Assembly: GCA_944588485.1 (NCBI GenBank)
Contig: OX155893.1
Location: forward strand, 30,166,080-30,230,079
Direction: 5' to 3'
Length of the DNA stretch: 64,000 bases
Origin: Phosphuga atrata
Lineage: Eukaryota; Arthropoda; Insecta; Coleoptera; Silphidae
Shown here piece after piece: positions 45,432 to 57,324 of this stretch; position 1 is the first letter of the stretch; each line of letters opens with the position of its first letter. The notes beneath the pieces are model-generated. The model ran no database searches, had not been told where the DNA came from, and worked only from the letters and a program-made list of their open reading frames with translations. The translations under genes and the position numbers were made by a program.

Positions 45432-47820
45432 AACCAAAATGCACAATTTTGTGTAGTATTTACAAAGTTCAACTATTTAAAAACTATATAGCATTTACCC
45501 CACACCACCTTATACCAATTCCTTCTTTACGTCCCATATTTACAGTATACAGTTATTTACATATGTACACATATTTTTACAGTGCCTTGCACCACATATC
45601 CATAGATAATATGGTATAATATGTTTACAGTCATAAAAGTTGTTTGATCTCTTGTAAAAAAACATTTTACGTTTATTACTTTTAAGTTTTGTTAACAGTC
45701 TCACAAATGGGGTTTCACGATAGATCAAGCAATATATTTGCGAGGTACAATAGATCATTTTTGATTTTTCTCAATTGAACTAAGCTTAACTATTCATTTA
45801 ATTTTATATATCTCCTCTTTGCTCCTTTTTTGAATCGCTCGGTATTTTCTAATTAAACATTTCAAAATGTAATATTTGTTTTCATTGCAATATCTTATTA
45901 ACAAATTAAATATAGGCTTTTGGGGTGGTACGAGCTCAAAAAAAGATTCCCTCATGTAATCTTTTTTTGAGCTATAGGGTTGCAGACTGATTTAGAATTT
46001 TTTTTTTTCGTATTTAAAAATATAATTGATATAATCGAACACGAATAAGAAATTAACCAATGATTTCAATTTTTGATTTGATGAATAAATTAAAAAATCC
46101 TTAAATGTATGTACCCTAATTAGGGCGTATTAGATGAATATAAATTTTCTCCTGTATATATCCTTTGACATCTATGGATAGCCTTGGCTGTCCAAAGTGA
46201 CAGCAGAGACAAATCTAAGTACCGAGTGACAGTAAACTTCTTTTTACTTTCAGTCTAACAATAAGCTTCAGAGGCTCTTTGTCTTCAAACCCTTTCAAAT
46301 TTGTAAGTATCTTGAACTTTTTAAAACAAATAATTACTACAAGAATAGTTTTATATCATATATAATGTTTTTCCTTTTTGTCATGTTCATTTGGAAGGTA
46401 ATAGTTTTCTTTGGTTATATCATTAATCCATATTGTTTCATCACCTAGATTGTGGTTTTATATACATTAAAGAAATATGGGAATTTTCAGTTCAAAACAG
46501 GCTAACATGTCTCCACCAACACCTGCTATGGTCAAGGATCTCATCAACAGTGACGTCGTTGTCATCTTCTCGAAAACATATTGCCCTTACTGCAAGTTAG
46601 CAAAAGAAGTAAGACAAATATAACAAAAAGAAAATGACAAAAATTTTAATTGATAACAACAATTTTTGAAAAACAGAATAGTACTGAATGGAACAAAGTT
46701 AATGTAAATGATTCAGGGAAAATCAAACACAAAATTCTTTCCATATTGATAAATTTCATTAAATCAATTAAAAAAATTTAATCACATAAGATGATTGATT
46801 TTGCAATTATTGCAAAATTTGCAATTAATATATTAGTTTTTTTTTGTTTAAAAAAATTTGTTTGCAGATTACTATTGTTATTATTGTTTGCAACTACTTT
46901 TTAAAACTAGGTTTGTAAAGAAGGTTACTTTTTATTTAGTATTAAATATAGTAGTTATTAAAAGACTGGGACAGGAAAATTCTAATTAACAAATCTCTAT
47001 TGACATAAGACTAAAAAGCTAATTTTAGAGGGACAGTCCTGCGTACCTTGCGTAACATAATTCATAATTTTTTTTATAATAAAAAATTTAAATTAATTAA
47101 AAATGATAATGTTGAAATTACTGTCTTTTACAAATATTTTTATAGTGACCAATAATTAGGAGTAATAAATATATTTTTGTATATTTATAACCAAGTATAT
47201 GAATGTATACAATAATAGTAGTTTCTGATACAAGTGTGTGAAGAAGGGCTTTTGAGACTTGGTGGATATAGCAATTTTTTTCTTTATAAAATGTGTTCAG
47301 AAAAATTAGTTTTTTGCAAATATGCAAAAATATAGGTATGGTTCTGGGAAAACAAAATTCGATGACGTCATTACTCCAGTTTCCAAATATGGAAAAATAT
47401 GTAAATTTGGCTTAAAATGGTCCTTACTCACAATCCCTTGTCAATCCCATTTACGAACCTCTTTTCAGATTTTTTCTATCGTTTTTCGTTTTCTTATAAT
47501 AAAGCTGAGACATCGAGTTTTGCTCACCCTGTACATAATGAATTTTAGTTCGAAAAGCTAAGTCCACCTTTTTTTAATTACGGGTCCTTTTTAAATTTAG
47601 GTGGTATTTCACTATTTTCCCTATTCTACAACACAATATACACAAAGAGATCTTGACTAGACTGATAAGAAAATATGAGGCTAGTCCAGCAAGGATCTAG
47701 CCATACAAGAATTCTGTCAGAACAGACAAGACTTCATGAAGAATTCCTACAGACTAGCAACATGAGTCAAAAGAGACCAGGCTAAGTAGAGACACTACAG
47801 GGTTCATTTAGTACATATAG
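45432..47820. repeat. Segmental duplication unit A (with glutaredoxin exon 1)
   Basis: Matches 57752-60650 and, after further insertions in the other copy, 63735-64000. Shared parts are the left end (ACCAAAATGCACAATTTTGT), the dispersed repeat at 45635-45915, the glutaredoxin 5' region and first coding exon, part of the following intron (to about 46990), and 47550-47820 (CTTGACTAGACTGATAAG). Confidence 0.88.
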
Positions 47821-50800
47821 TTTTTTTTTAATTATTTTCTTTATTATTATTATATCTTATTAACTTTACCCACAATACAAAAAAAAATACTATGAATTTA
47901 ATTTTGGATTATTTCTTGGTGTCTTCTTCACACTGACAATCAAATCGTTCCAAAACTCTTCTGAATGGATGTTTCATAAGCAGTTCTTGGTACTCATCGC
48001 CATTTAAAAATTCCTCCACCAAATTTTTAAACTTCTGTTCCTTCTCAATTCCCTGTCGAAGTTTATTCTCGATATCTTCCATTTCACGTTTCTTGAGTAA
48101 GCTGTTGTATTCGATTTGTTTCTTGAGATCATTGTGATAATCCTTAGCTGCTTATTTACCTAAGACAGCATACTCCTGATCCAATCGCTTGTTGCACTCC
48201 AAAATTGTTCTAAACATTTCGTTTTCCTGCTTCTTGAATTCGAGTTCTTTTTGTGCCGCTTCAACTGCAACTGTTGAGCTCTTCCTGTAATCACATCTTG
48301 GGCTTGTTTCCGCTTGGCCGCAACAATCTTGCACTGCTTCTCCCGGTCAACCTCGTTGATCATCTTCTGGTACTCCAGAATCATTTCCTCGAACGCATCT
48401 TCTTCTTTCCTTCTCTGCTCCTTCAAATCCTGCAGGTGTTTCCTGTAGGCTGCCATTTCGTACTTTCTTGTGCTAGTAGTATCTTCTAATTTCTTCTTCG
48501 GCATTTCTACTTCCCGTTCGCCCAAAAGTTTATCGCCGAGTCCAACGCATGCTCCTCTTTCTTCCTTTGCTCTGCAAACTTCTCTTGACTCAACAACTGA
48601 TACTTCAACTCTATCGCCTCCTTTTGACGTTTCAACATTTCATGACGATGATCTTCTTTTTCTTGGTTCTTCAAACGTTATGCAACCCTTATCATTTCTT
48701 CCCTGTCAGATTGCGCTATCGCTTTGCGTTCCATTTCCAGTAATCTCTTTTCTAAGAACTTCTTGCCACATCCTGTTCAACTCCTTTCAGCCTCCCTCCT
48801 CGGTTCATTTTCCTTCATCTGTTGCAGTTGTCACAATTTGGACTCCATCAGATGCTTCTGTGTCAAGACTGGTACTTTCTCACATCGGTCCGTATATTGT
48901 AGTAGTCGCCTGTAGTAGTAGTCTCCTGTCCAGATTCGCCTCATAATCTTCAAATTTCTGTTTCAATCTGTTCAGAATGTGGTTGTTAAATCTTCTGCGC
49001 TCCGCCTTTTCCTGCGCCTTTATATTGCACATATCCATCTCCTGGCGTTCGCGCAATTTTGCAACCGTTCTATCCTTCTCCTGCTGCTCCCTCATATGAT
49101 TCAGCTTCTTCGACGACATATCAGTGTTCGGCTCTCTAGCCCTGTGGGCGTAGACCTCAATGTTACACTGGGCATAAATATGTCGGTTTCTTGTAATTTT
49201 GGGCGACATGTTGGTTCCGTCCGTTCCGTTCGGTTTTTCTGGATTCCAAACATGTTGAACTAGATTGGACCGTTCTGGGTGCGATTTCTAAAAAAAATTC
49301 GATACAAACCTATGGAAGACGGTTCGGTTGCAACTGGTTTATAACACGTGAAACATTTTATAGTCTCTCCTCCAGTCTCCCTTTGTTCATTCTTGTTTAT
49401 CCTTTTTTTTTGTTCTACTATCTATTGTTCTTACTTTTCAAAAACCAAGTTTAAGGGACTTACAAGTAAAACCAAGTCTTACCAAGTCTAAGGGGTTTAA
49501 TACATTTTTGATAGTTGTAATTACTAATTGTAAGTGATAAGTTTTAATTGATTTTCTAAATTGTCTAATTAATAGATATGTTTATAAATTTTTGGAAAAA
49601 ATAAGTGCAACACCTCCAATGTTTTTGAGTGTCACTAAGTTATCCACATGTATTATGTTGCCAATCGTTTAATTCATTAAATTAAATTCTATTAATCGTT
49701 GTCAATTTGACACGAGAACGAAATTGGGTTTTGTTTGGGTTTTAAATGTGCGCACATTCGCTTGAGAGGGCAATTGATAATACCGCCCTTGTTAAAATAT
49801 TTTTTATTACTCATGCGAGGGGATGTATCTTACAAGTTTGGGATCCAGGTGCCATTCAAAAAAAAATAGAATCAAAAATGAAGAATTTGCTTTTTCAATT
49901 GTCTCCGTGGTGTGGATTCATCATAAGAACTCTCCTGAGTCTCCGGTATAACCATAGAATTTACACTGATTTTAAAACGTTTTCTTTAATTTTATTTTGT
50001 AATGAAAAAAAATTCTGTCACTTTCACGTCACTTTATTAATATTAAGGTCTTGATTATGTTTATTTTATTTATTTAATTGATTTTTTTAAGCGATATTGA
50101 ATATTTGCGAGCGTTACCCAAGTTACGTGGAAATACAACCAAAAGTGGCATTTCTCGTACTAAAAAACGTGCGCCAGATAATACTTTTAACGCATGAGTA
50201 ATAAAAATTTAATTTTGTTGTTGGGTTCACATACATAAGTTAGATTAAATTATATTGGTTAAATTTAATTAGTGTCATAAATTAGTAAAATAAAATGTTA
50301 ATTTTCAGATTATTGAATTGGATCTATTATAGAAATATTTGATTGGTCATTAAGTAACGTCGTAATTTTCAGTAAGAAAATTCCGAAAAACAAAATCTAG
50401 ATTTCGATTCCTAACATTTGAACAATCTGTCAGGTAGTATAATATGGATTATTTTTAATTAAGTAGAGATTTGATAAGTTTCTGTCAGACCTATTGGAGA
50501 ACATTTATGATCGGTAAGACTTAATTCTCCACTAAACACTAAACTTTTCAAACCACATTTTGCACCATTCTTTCATTCAATTTGCTGTGAAATCGTTTTT
50601 ATGTTTGCACTGCAATTTTTCTTAAACAAAAATAAAATACATTGCACAAATGCACCTTCTCATTGTTCAAATAAATACTGCAAAATTTGACAAAAAACAA
50701 TTAACTCTTTTTTAAATTGCACATAGAATCTTTCAGCTTTCAGAATATGGTTGTATTTTATAGGCTACAAATAGTCTTTTGCTCTTAAGGAAGAATCCAC

Positions 50801-51663
50801 ATTAATTATTAAGCAACCCAATATATACTTTATATCTTGGCCGTAGCCAGGTTTGGGGATTCAACCTCGAAGCTAAACCCTCGCTACGCCCATGCTTTAT
50901 ATATTTTGGATAAAATATTTTCAACAGTCTTTTTTATTGTTTTTATCATTCATCTCATTCGCTACTAGGGATTCCAATAACGTTAAACCGGTTTTTCAAG
51001 AGTAATTCATTTATGCCTTGGTTCTAGAACTTACATTTTTTACAAAATGTACAATTCTTCGATATCTAAGATAGAGAAAATATTCTCTAATTAACCCTTA
51101 ACCACGTCTCAGGTGTGAAAATTATCGCTACTTTGGGTCTGTGAGACGTATGTCAGGTGGTTAGGTGTTAAACTGTGTATTCAGAAATGTATGTAATGTA
51201 AGATTTAATATAACAGCAGTAATTTAAAGGTGAGCCACATCAACGAATACGTACGCCCCTAAACGAATTATTAAGAATATAGTAAATATATAATATGTTT
51301 ATATAAAATCTGATTAGAATGATTAACTGAATTATGCAAATGAATTGTTATTCAATTGTATAATGAATAAATATTTTAATTAACAATTTTTTTAGGTATT
51401 TGATAAAATCAACAAAAAATATACAGCAATTGAATTAGACAATAGGACGGATGGTGATGATATTCAAACTATTTTAGAACAAATCACTGGTGCCAGAACT
51501 GTAAGCAAATTACATATTTTACTATAATAGCGTTTTCTGTAATTAAAATTGATTTTTGTAGGTGCCAAGGATTTTTGTTAAAGGAGATTGTTTAGGTGGA
51601 GGAGGTTATTCAGATGTAAAATCTCTATATGAATGTGGACAACTGGAAACGTACTTTGATTAG
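46477..51663 (+). CDS. Glutaredoxin, dithiol CPYC type
   Basis: Glutathione-dependent thiol-disulfide oxidoreductase. Three coding exons: 46477-46608, 51396-51500 and 51562-51663, all GT-AG and phase 0, giving 112 aa, normal for a single-domain glutaredoxin. The active site CPYC is at residues 36-39 in VVIFSKTYCPYCKLAKE. The glutathione-binding TVP motif is at 79-81 and the Gly-rich GGGGYSD loop at 91-97. The N-terminus MGIFSS fits the N-myristoylation pattern (Gly2, Ser6); an internal Met11 would give a form without it. A probable non-coding exon ends near 46303 (GTAAGT donor). The 4.8-kb first intron holds a retrocopy and a MITE. Exon 1 is duplicated at 59959. Confidence 0.95.
47821..49260 (-). 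pseudogene. Intronless retrocopy of a coiled-coil (TPH-like, ciliary-type) protein
   Basis: Minus strand, Met at 49209, stop at 47911. Highly charged Lys/Glu/Arg/Gln-rich coiled coil throughout (for example RDLKEQRRKEE-like and LRERQEMDMCNIKAQEKAE), ending RRVLERFDCQCEED. At least three frame changes and one stop interrupt about 430 codons, with no introns. An AATAAA-like signal and an A-run (T9 on the plus strand at 47821) follow the stop, which suggests a processed copy. The family is probably the trichohyalin/plectin-homology group (CFAP53/MNS1-like), from style rather than a decisive motif. It lies antisense in the first glutaredoxin intron. Confidence 0.65.
49680..49797. repeat. Hairpin tail next to MITE copy 3
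   Basis: Inverted equivalent of 37628-37738: GTCAATTTGACACGAGAACG at the left and GAGAGGGCAATTGATAATAC at the right. It directly adjoins the inverted MITE copy. Confidence 0.65.
49806..50202 (-). mobile_element. ~400-bp MITE, ATTACTCATGCG family, copy 3
   Basis: Both ends are intact (ATTACTCATGCG and CGCATGAGTAAT). It is in minus orientation relative to copies 1 and 2, inside the first glutaredoxin intron. Confidence 0.85.
50203..51395. other. Rest of glutaredoxin intron 1
   Basis: AT-rich intronic DNA with no recognised gene or element; the acceptor TTTTTTTAG precedes exon 2. Confidence 0.5.
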
Positions 51664-51839
51664 GAATAATTAATGAAAAGTAGATAGTAATTGATTGAGT
51701 GAAGATACTTCCATGAAACAATAAGATTTTTACACTAACAATTAACACTTTTTTAATATATTTTTTTGTTAGATATTGATGCTGATCAACTTCCACAATA
51801 ATCTGATGCTTTTCAACCATTCCAATAATTGTAAAAGAT

Positions 51840-52660
51840 AAATAGATTTCAAATTATTTGAGTGGAATGATTGCGTCTGTTACTACGTGGTAATCCATAC
51901 TTACACTGAGTTGATATCTACACTATATTGTAATCACACTTAATATGAAAAAAATATTATATAACATGCTATTTTCAGTTAAATAAATGTATTAACTAAC
52001 AATTTAACATTTAACACGATTCGAGTTTCGACGAGTGAAGGTCATTTCCAAGTGGATTACAAATTGATGATTGACTGTATTTATACTACGTTTTTTACAT
52101 AACGTTTTTTACGGTTTTTTGTGGAGGGGTGGGGGGGGAGGGGTGCCTTTCTGTAATTAGGGAATTACCTGGAGATGATTGTGCAAGATTAAAAAGTTGC
52201 GAAAGAAATTAAGGGATAACGTTATGGCTGGTTACGGATAGGTTACTATTTATTATTAACGGATGGGTTACGGCTGTGTTAAAAAAATTTCTAATGACTC
52301 CAGAAGATTAAGTTTCGGAACTTTGTTGCAAGTAGGCAAGATTTTGAGGTTGTCCATTTCCTGGAATTTATGATTACATTCGAGACAACGATTTGAAAAA
52401 GAACTGGTGCCTTTTTTAAGACGACAAACGCGAGAATGTTCTGAGAACCGAGTTGAAAAACTTCGTCCTGTCTGACCTACCTACATGCTATTACATTCTG
52501 AACATGCATTTCATGCATTTTGCTTTCGAAGAACGTTTGCGCTTTGTTCGCTTGTTTTTCCAAAATATGTCGGAGAGATTAAAGTTTTTTTCTGAATTTG
52601 GAATTTTGGGATATATTTGAGCTATTGTTATTTTACATTGTTACGTTTGTTATTGATTAA
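51840..52660 (-). mobile_element. Penelope-like retroelement end, copy 2
   Basis: Minus strand about 52490-52330 reads SECNSMYVGQTGRSFSTRFS and HSRVCRLKK, with NRCLECNHKF beyond, a better-preserved GIY-YIG nuclease than copy 1. 51840-52110 is the shared terminal sequence (TTTCGACGAGTGAAGGTCAT). It starts about 180 bases after the glutaredoxin stop. The start of the nuclease domain is damaged near 52500. Confidence 0.8.
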
Positions 52661-52699
52661 ATTTTGGAGTTTTGTTGGGAAACCATTCTCTGTATCAAT

Positions 52700-52860
52700 A
52701 GATGTTTTCATAGCTGAATTTTTTTTTGTGGGCCTGAGTCAATTTCTGCCATGTTATACGTCAAAATTGCCCAAACTTTTTGACGTATAACTACATATGA
52801 GCCCGAAACTTTCATATTCCCGCCTTTCAGAATTGGCGGATGCGCATGCGCTTAACGAAC
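52700..52860. repeat. Small insertion with a 14-bp hairpin
   Basis: GTTATACGTCAAAA at 52753-52766 pairs with TTTTGACGTATAAC at 52778-52791. A GCGCATGCGC block lies near 52842. This part is absent from the equivalent place in copy 1 (about 39830), so it is probably a MITE. Confidence 0.55.
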
Positions 52861-52899
52861 CGTAAAAATGTCTAATAGACCTTTGTACAAAATGAAATG

Positions 52900-53075
52900 A
52901 TGGTATTTAACAGATTGAATTAGAAATGTATTTGGTACAAAAATTTTAATTTTCTTAAGTGCTGGTCTAAGCTTTAAATATGACCTGCTCCATTATCTTA
53001 AATCAATAAAATCTTACAATTCAGCCCATTTTCTCCAGAATACCGTTCTATTGCAGACCAAAAATAGTTACAAAT
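52900..53075 (-). pseudogene. jerky-like transposase fragment, second copy
   Basis: The minus strand reads NYFWSAIERYSGENGLNCKI and a damaged DNGAGH. It is the same segment as 39860-39990, in the same position relative to a Penelope-like end. Confidence 0.65.
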
Positions 53076-53077
53076 AG

Positions 53078-53323
53078 TACTAGACAGACAAGATTAGAAA
53101 ACAAACAGTACTAGACAGGCAAGACTAGAAAACAAACAGTACTAGACAGGCAAGCTAGACAGGTAAAACTAGACAGACAAGACTAGACAAACAAGATTAA
53201 ACAGGCAAGACTAGACAGACAAGACTAGAGAGACAAGACTAGAGAGACAATACTAGACAGACAAGACTAGACAGACAAGATTGGACAGAGAAGACTACAC
53301 AGAAAAGACTAGACAGACGAGAC
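53078..53323. repeat. 14-bp minisatellite, left block
   Basis: Repeats of ACTAGACAGACAAG with variants (GGCAAG, AGAGAGACAA, AAAACAAACAGT), about 17 units. It continues at 54241 on the other side of an R1-like LINE. Confidence 0.85.
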
Positions 53324-54238
53324 TTTTTTTTAACGGGACGTAGCAAGCACCGATCGGTTAACTTGTCAAGTGGCCCCCTGAACTCCTCGAGCAAGAGTCA
53401 AGATGTCGTTGTATTAGCTTCGCCTTACATCCCTCTTCCATGTCTAGTGAATAGGGGTTCAGGTTCAGTTTCTTGTTGCTCTCGACTTGTAGTCGTTTCC
53501 TCTCGTCCTGCTCTTTCAAGGTCATGATGTTTGTTACCATTTCGGTTGTTATTATCCAGATGTTCGCCGACCTAATCATATGGTCGGTTAGGCCTATGTT
53601 TTCTTTTCCCACGATTCTCTTTCTTGTATTCATCTATGACAGTCGAAGATGGTGTGTCGAACGCTATCTTCAAGGCCACAATATTCACAGAGAATCGGTT
53701 GCCCTGCGCATTTTATGCAGGTAGTCCCTAAAACAACCATGACCGCTTAGCACTTGTGCAAGGTGGAAATTCGTTTCACCATGCTTTCGTGACACCCATC
53801 GCTCGACGTCAGGTATAAGGATCCTGGTCCATTGTCCCCTGTTCGATAGCTGCCACTCGTTTTGCCATGCCTTATACGTTTGCGTCCTGGCGGCTTTCTT
53901 TTTATCGCTCTTTGTGCAGTCGTCGCTTGTTCTAACTCGGTACAGTTCCTCTCTCTCTCGCACCATAAGATCTATTGGTACTATGCCAGCGATTACAAGT
54001 GCAGCATCCATTGAGACAGTTCGGTATGCACTGGACACTCAGTGCCATTTCTCCGTTGAATTAGCGATAACTTGTGCCTGATCGATTTCTTCTCCATGCC
54101 AATTGCCCATACCGGAGCTGCGTAGAGCATGGTCGAATGTACCACCGAGCGTAGGAGCCATCGCTTGCTGCTTTTGGGGCCACCGACGTTGGGCATTAGT
54201 TTGTCTAATGCTGCAGCGGTTTTGAGCTCTTTGGACAA
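53324..54238 (-). mobile_element. 5'-truncated R1-like LINE inside the minisatellite
   Basis: Minus strand. 54238-53993 and 54038-53685 read, in two frames, MPNVGGPKSSKRWLLRSVVH, LYAAPVWAIGM, then AYRTVSMDAALVIAGIVPID and GHGCFRDYLHKM. This is the region C-terminal to the reverse transcriptase in R1-clade elements. The 3' end has a run of 8 A (T on the plus strand, 53324-53331). ACGAGAC flanks it on both sides (53317-53323 and 54239-54245), a short target duplication within the repeat array. Confidence 0.82.
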
Positions 54239-54240
54239 AC

Positions 54241-54331
54241 GAGACTAGACAGACAAGACTAGACAGACAATACTAGACAGACAAGACTAGACAGGTAAGA
54301 CAAGACTACAGATACAAGACTAGACAGACAT
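54241..54331. repeat. 14-bp minisatellite, right block
   Basis: Continuation of the ACTAGACAGACAAG array after the LINE, about six units. Confidence 0.85.
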
Positions 54332-55340
54332 ATCGTAGGACTTTATAAAAGACTGTTCTAAAATATTTTAAAATTATTTTTATTTATTATAAAGCATTAG
54401 CCAATTACTCTAAATCTACTGGACAACCACTATATTTATGTGGCCGATAACTATGTTTTTGGATGAATCAAACATTTATCTTCTTGTTTTCTATAAAATT
54501 TTTAATTTCTGATTCGAATTATTATTTAAATAGAGAAGTATCGTTTTTTACAATCACTAGCAACATAAATAAAATCAATAAATTCATTTTGTACAAGCAT
54601 GCAATTTATTATTTTCATTCTTCTATTTCTAAAAGGGCCGATCACTGTACTGTTTACCCCTATAATCCGCAACTATAAAGGAAAAACCTCGGATGACAAT
54701 AAATACACGAAGGCTGATTTGGAACTTGCTCTTAATGAACAAAAAAATATTGAGCTTCCAGAATTTATCGCATACCTTACGTTACATTATATTGCCGATT
54801 GAAAGGTAAACGCGGTTCAAAAAAGAAGGACGGGGTCGTCCAAGTACAATTTATTTAGGAGATTAAGCTGGGTTAGGAAATTGTTTAAGAATTGCCGAAA
54901 AATGGGGATTTTGATTTTAACGCAAAGAAGTTTTTGAAGTAGTTGGAACATTCATTAAAGCTAACAACATAAAAACTAATTTCAGATGGTAGGGTAGGGT
55001 AAGGGAAGATTAGTTTTTTAATTTAAAAAGCGGCACAATCTTACCGTTAAAACTCCTCAAAATGTGGAATACCCACGCAAAAGGGCATTGAATCCGTTCA
55101 TTATTTATCAGAATTTTGATTTGCTAAAAGCAACATATTAAGCTATAGACATATTAAAAGAAAAACTGGAACCAGTTAAGAAAAGCGCCAGAAGAACAGT
55201 TACATTATCTTCTAGCAATAGCAGCATAAGTGACTAGGGCAATACATCTCTTGTCTTTCAAGAATCAGATAATTCTGAGGAGTTCCTAAACGAATTATTG
55301 GAAGCAAACGTGGATGAGAATGACAAGGATGTGTCAGAGG

Positions 55341-57324
55341 CAGTGTTCCCTCTAATTTTTGTTAGTGCTGCGCGGTTCAAAGTCGAGTGTGACTAAAAAA
55401 AAATTAAATTAAAAATAAATTGCGCATTTTTTTATACTTTTATTTATTCAAACCATAATATCAAATAGCAAAGTAATACTTTTGAAGATTTCCAATGAAA
55501 TTTTTTTTGTCTTCTGTGTTTCGTACTAATCCACTGTTTTTAAACTCGGTTTTAATTATTTGCCCATTTGATAAATGTAGACCTAGATGTTCAAATTGCT
55601 GTTTGTTGCGATCTTTTCTTTTAATGGAATTCATGACTGTAAATCCCCGTTCGCAATCCGCACAGGAAGCATGGAGGGTGGTACCCATAATATTGTAAAG
55701 AAAGCAAGATTAGAAAATTATGTATGGGTTAATAAGAAAGTTAACGGATCTTCGAATGTTTTCAACAATCCAAGTTTACTCTTCTTCAATATTGTACATT
55801 TCTTTCAGAATATTCATATGTCATATTTAATCATTGTCAATATTTTGATTTATCATAAATATGGAATATTTTTCGGAAAGATTCATTATATTCTGTTTTC
55901 CAAAATTTTAATCGTATGATAATAGTTTTTTACATGACTGCTTCAAATGATTTTGTCTCCCAGGTATTGAGATTTTAATTTTTTTATTTTCATCTAAACA
56001 TACTGATGTGCTTTAATAATAGTTTAAGAAAACAAATTTTCTGTGGATATTTGTACAAAGAAGAAAGCTCTTCTTGCTATCCGATATTGAACCGAAAATT
56101 GCTACCCCATATTGAGAATCCGTTAGAATTTTTGCACAATATTTACAGATAGGATGCTTTCGTTCCATAACTTGACAATAGTCAATTAGAACATCGTAAT
56201 TTTTGCACTAACTGCGAAATATCTGGAAAACTACCTTACTTCATTGATTAGTTTAAATTATATGGCATCATGTGCAGTTACTTGAGCTAAATCTTCAAAT
56301 TATCGCTTTTCATACTCGATCGGTGAAACATTGTGTAAACAGTTTTGTAGCTACCCCATTTTTCTTTCCAGGCATGATATTATCTCCAGTAAACATTATC
56401 ATATTTTCATTACCCAAGCGTTAGAAGTACTATCTTGGTGCACGTTTTTTACTGCGAAAAATGCCATTTTTTTTTATTACCACATAACTTGGTAACGCAC
56501 GCAAATATTCAATATCGCTAAGTAACATTAAAAAAAAATTAAATAAATAAAATAAACACAATCAAGACCTCAATATTAAAAAAAGTGTCGTGCGACTTTC
56601 AAAATACCAACAAATACAGTTTTTTAATTTATATCATTATCACGATATTTAAAATCCAAAATTAGTACTTTTTGTACAGAAATATCGGTGCTTTTATTAC
56701 ACTTCATAGACTTCATAGAAAAGGTCGTTTTATAGTTGTCTGCCTTCCTAGTTAACAATTAATGTATGGAAGGTGGAATATTCATTTCGATAAAAACATT
56801 TTTTCCAGGATATTGTTTATACATTCGGTGAATTCAAAAACCTAATTTTGACTTCGCCAATTTTGTGGGAACTTAATTTTTCCATATGCTTATGGATTTT
56901 AGAAACGGAAGTCATTGATACGTATTCGTTAATCAGTTAATACGTATAGCCAATATTACATTTTCGATTGATACATTAACTTTCTCAAAATCAGATTTTG
57001 ACACTTCTTGTTTTTGCCTTTTTTCCGTGACGTTCTTCAGGTGTTTCCATTAACATTTTTACATTTAAAAAAAAACATTTTTTCAATATTTGTGGTTTAT
57101 TTACAGCTTCGATCTCTATGTTGTTTGTGAATAATATGTAGTTTTAAATAATGTAACCTATATACTTAATAAATTAATTAATCTTCTTTCTTCCGAAATT
57201 TCTCCAATTTCGAAGACAAAATCAACGTCACGTTATTTAAGTGCGCAAAAACTTAATTTATCTGCGCAGATTTTAAAATGTCACGAAAACTACTGCGCAC
57301 CCGCGCAGCTTAAAGGGAACATTG
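55341..57324 (-). mobile_element. hAT element nested in the jerky-like remnant
   Basis: Inverted ends: the left reads CAGTGTTCCCTCTAA, and the reverse complement of the right reads CAATGTTCCCTTTAA. Both have subterminal GCTGCGCGG/GCGCAG motifs. Flanks GTCAGAGG and GTTAGAGT fit a degraded 8-bp target duplication. The minus strand 55688-55461 reads CADCERGFTVMNSIKRKDR, the hAT dimerisation motif. The rest is decayed and carries a partial MITE. Confidence 0.78.
56409..56590 (+). mobile_element. Partial MITE, ATTACTCATGCG family, copy 4
   Basis: The left half only: ATTACCCAAGCG end, CTATCTTGGTGCACG, and CACAATCAAGACCTCAATAT. It breaks off where full copies continue to the ATG frame. It lies inside the hAT element. 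Confidence 0.7.

Noticed and set aside
53078..53323. Regular short repeats that might suggest a CRISPR array
   Set aside because: The units are contiguous and vary gradually, there are no unique spacers, and the DNA is eukaryotic; it is a minisatellite.
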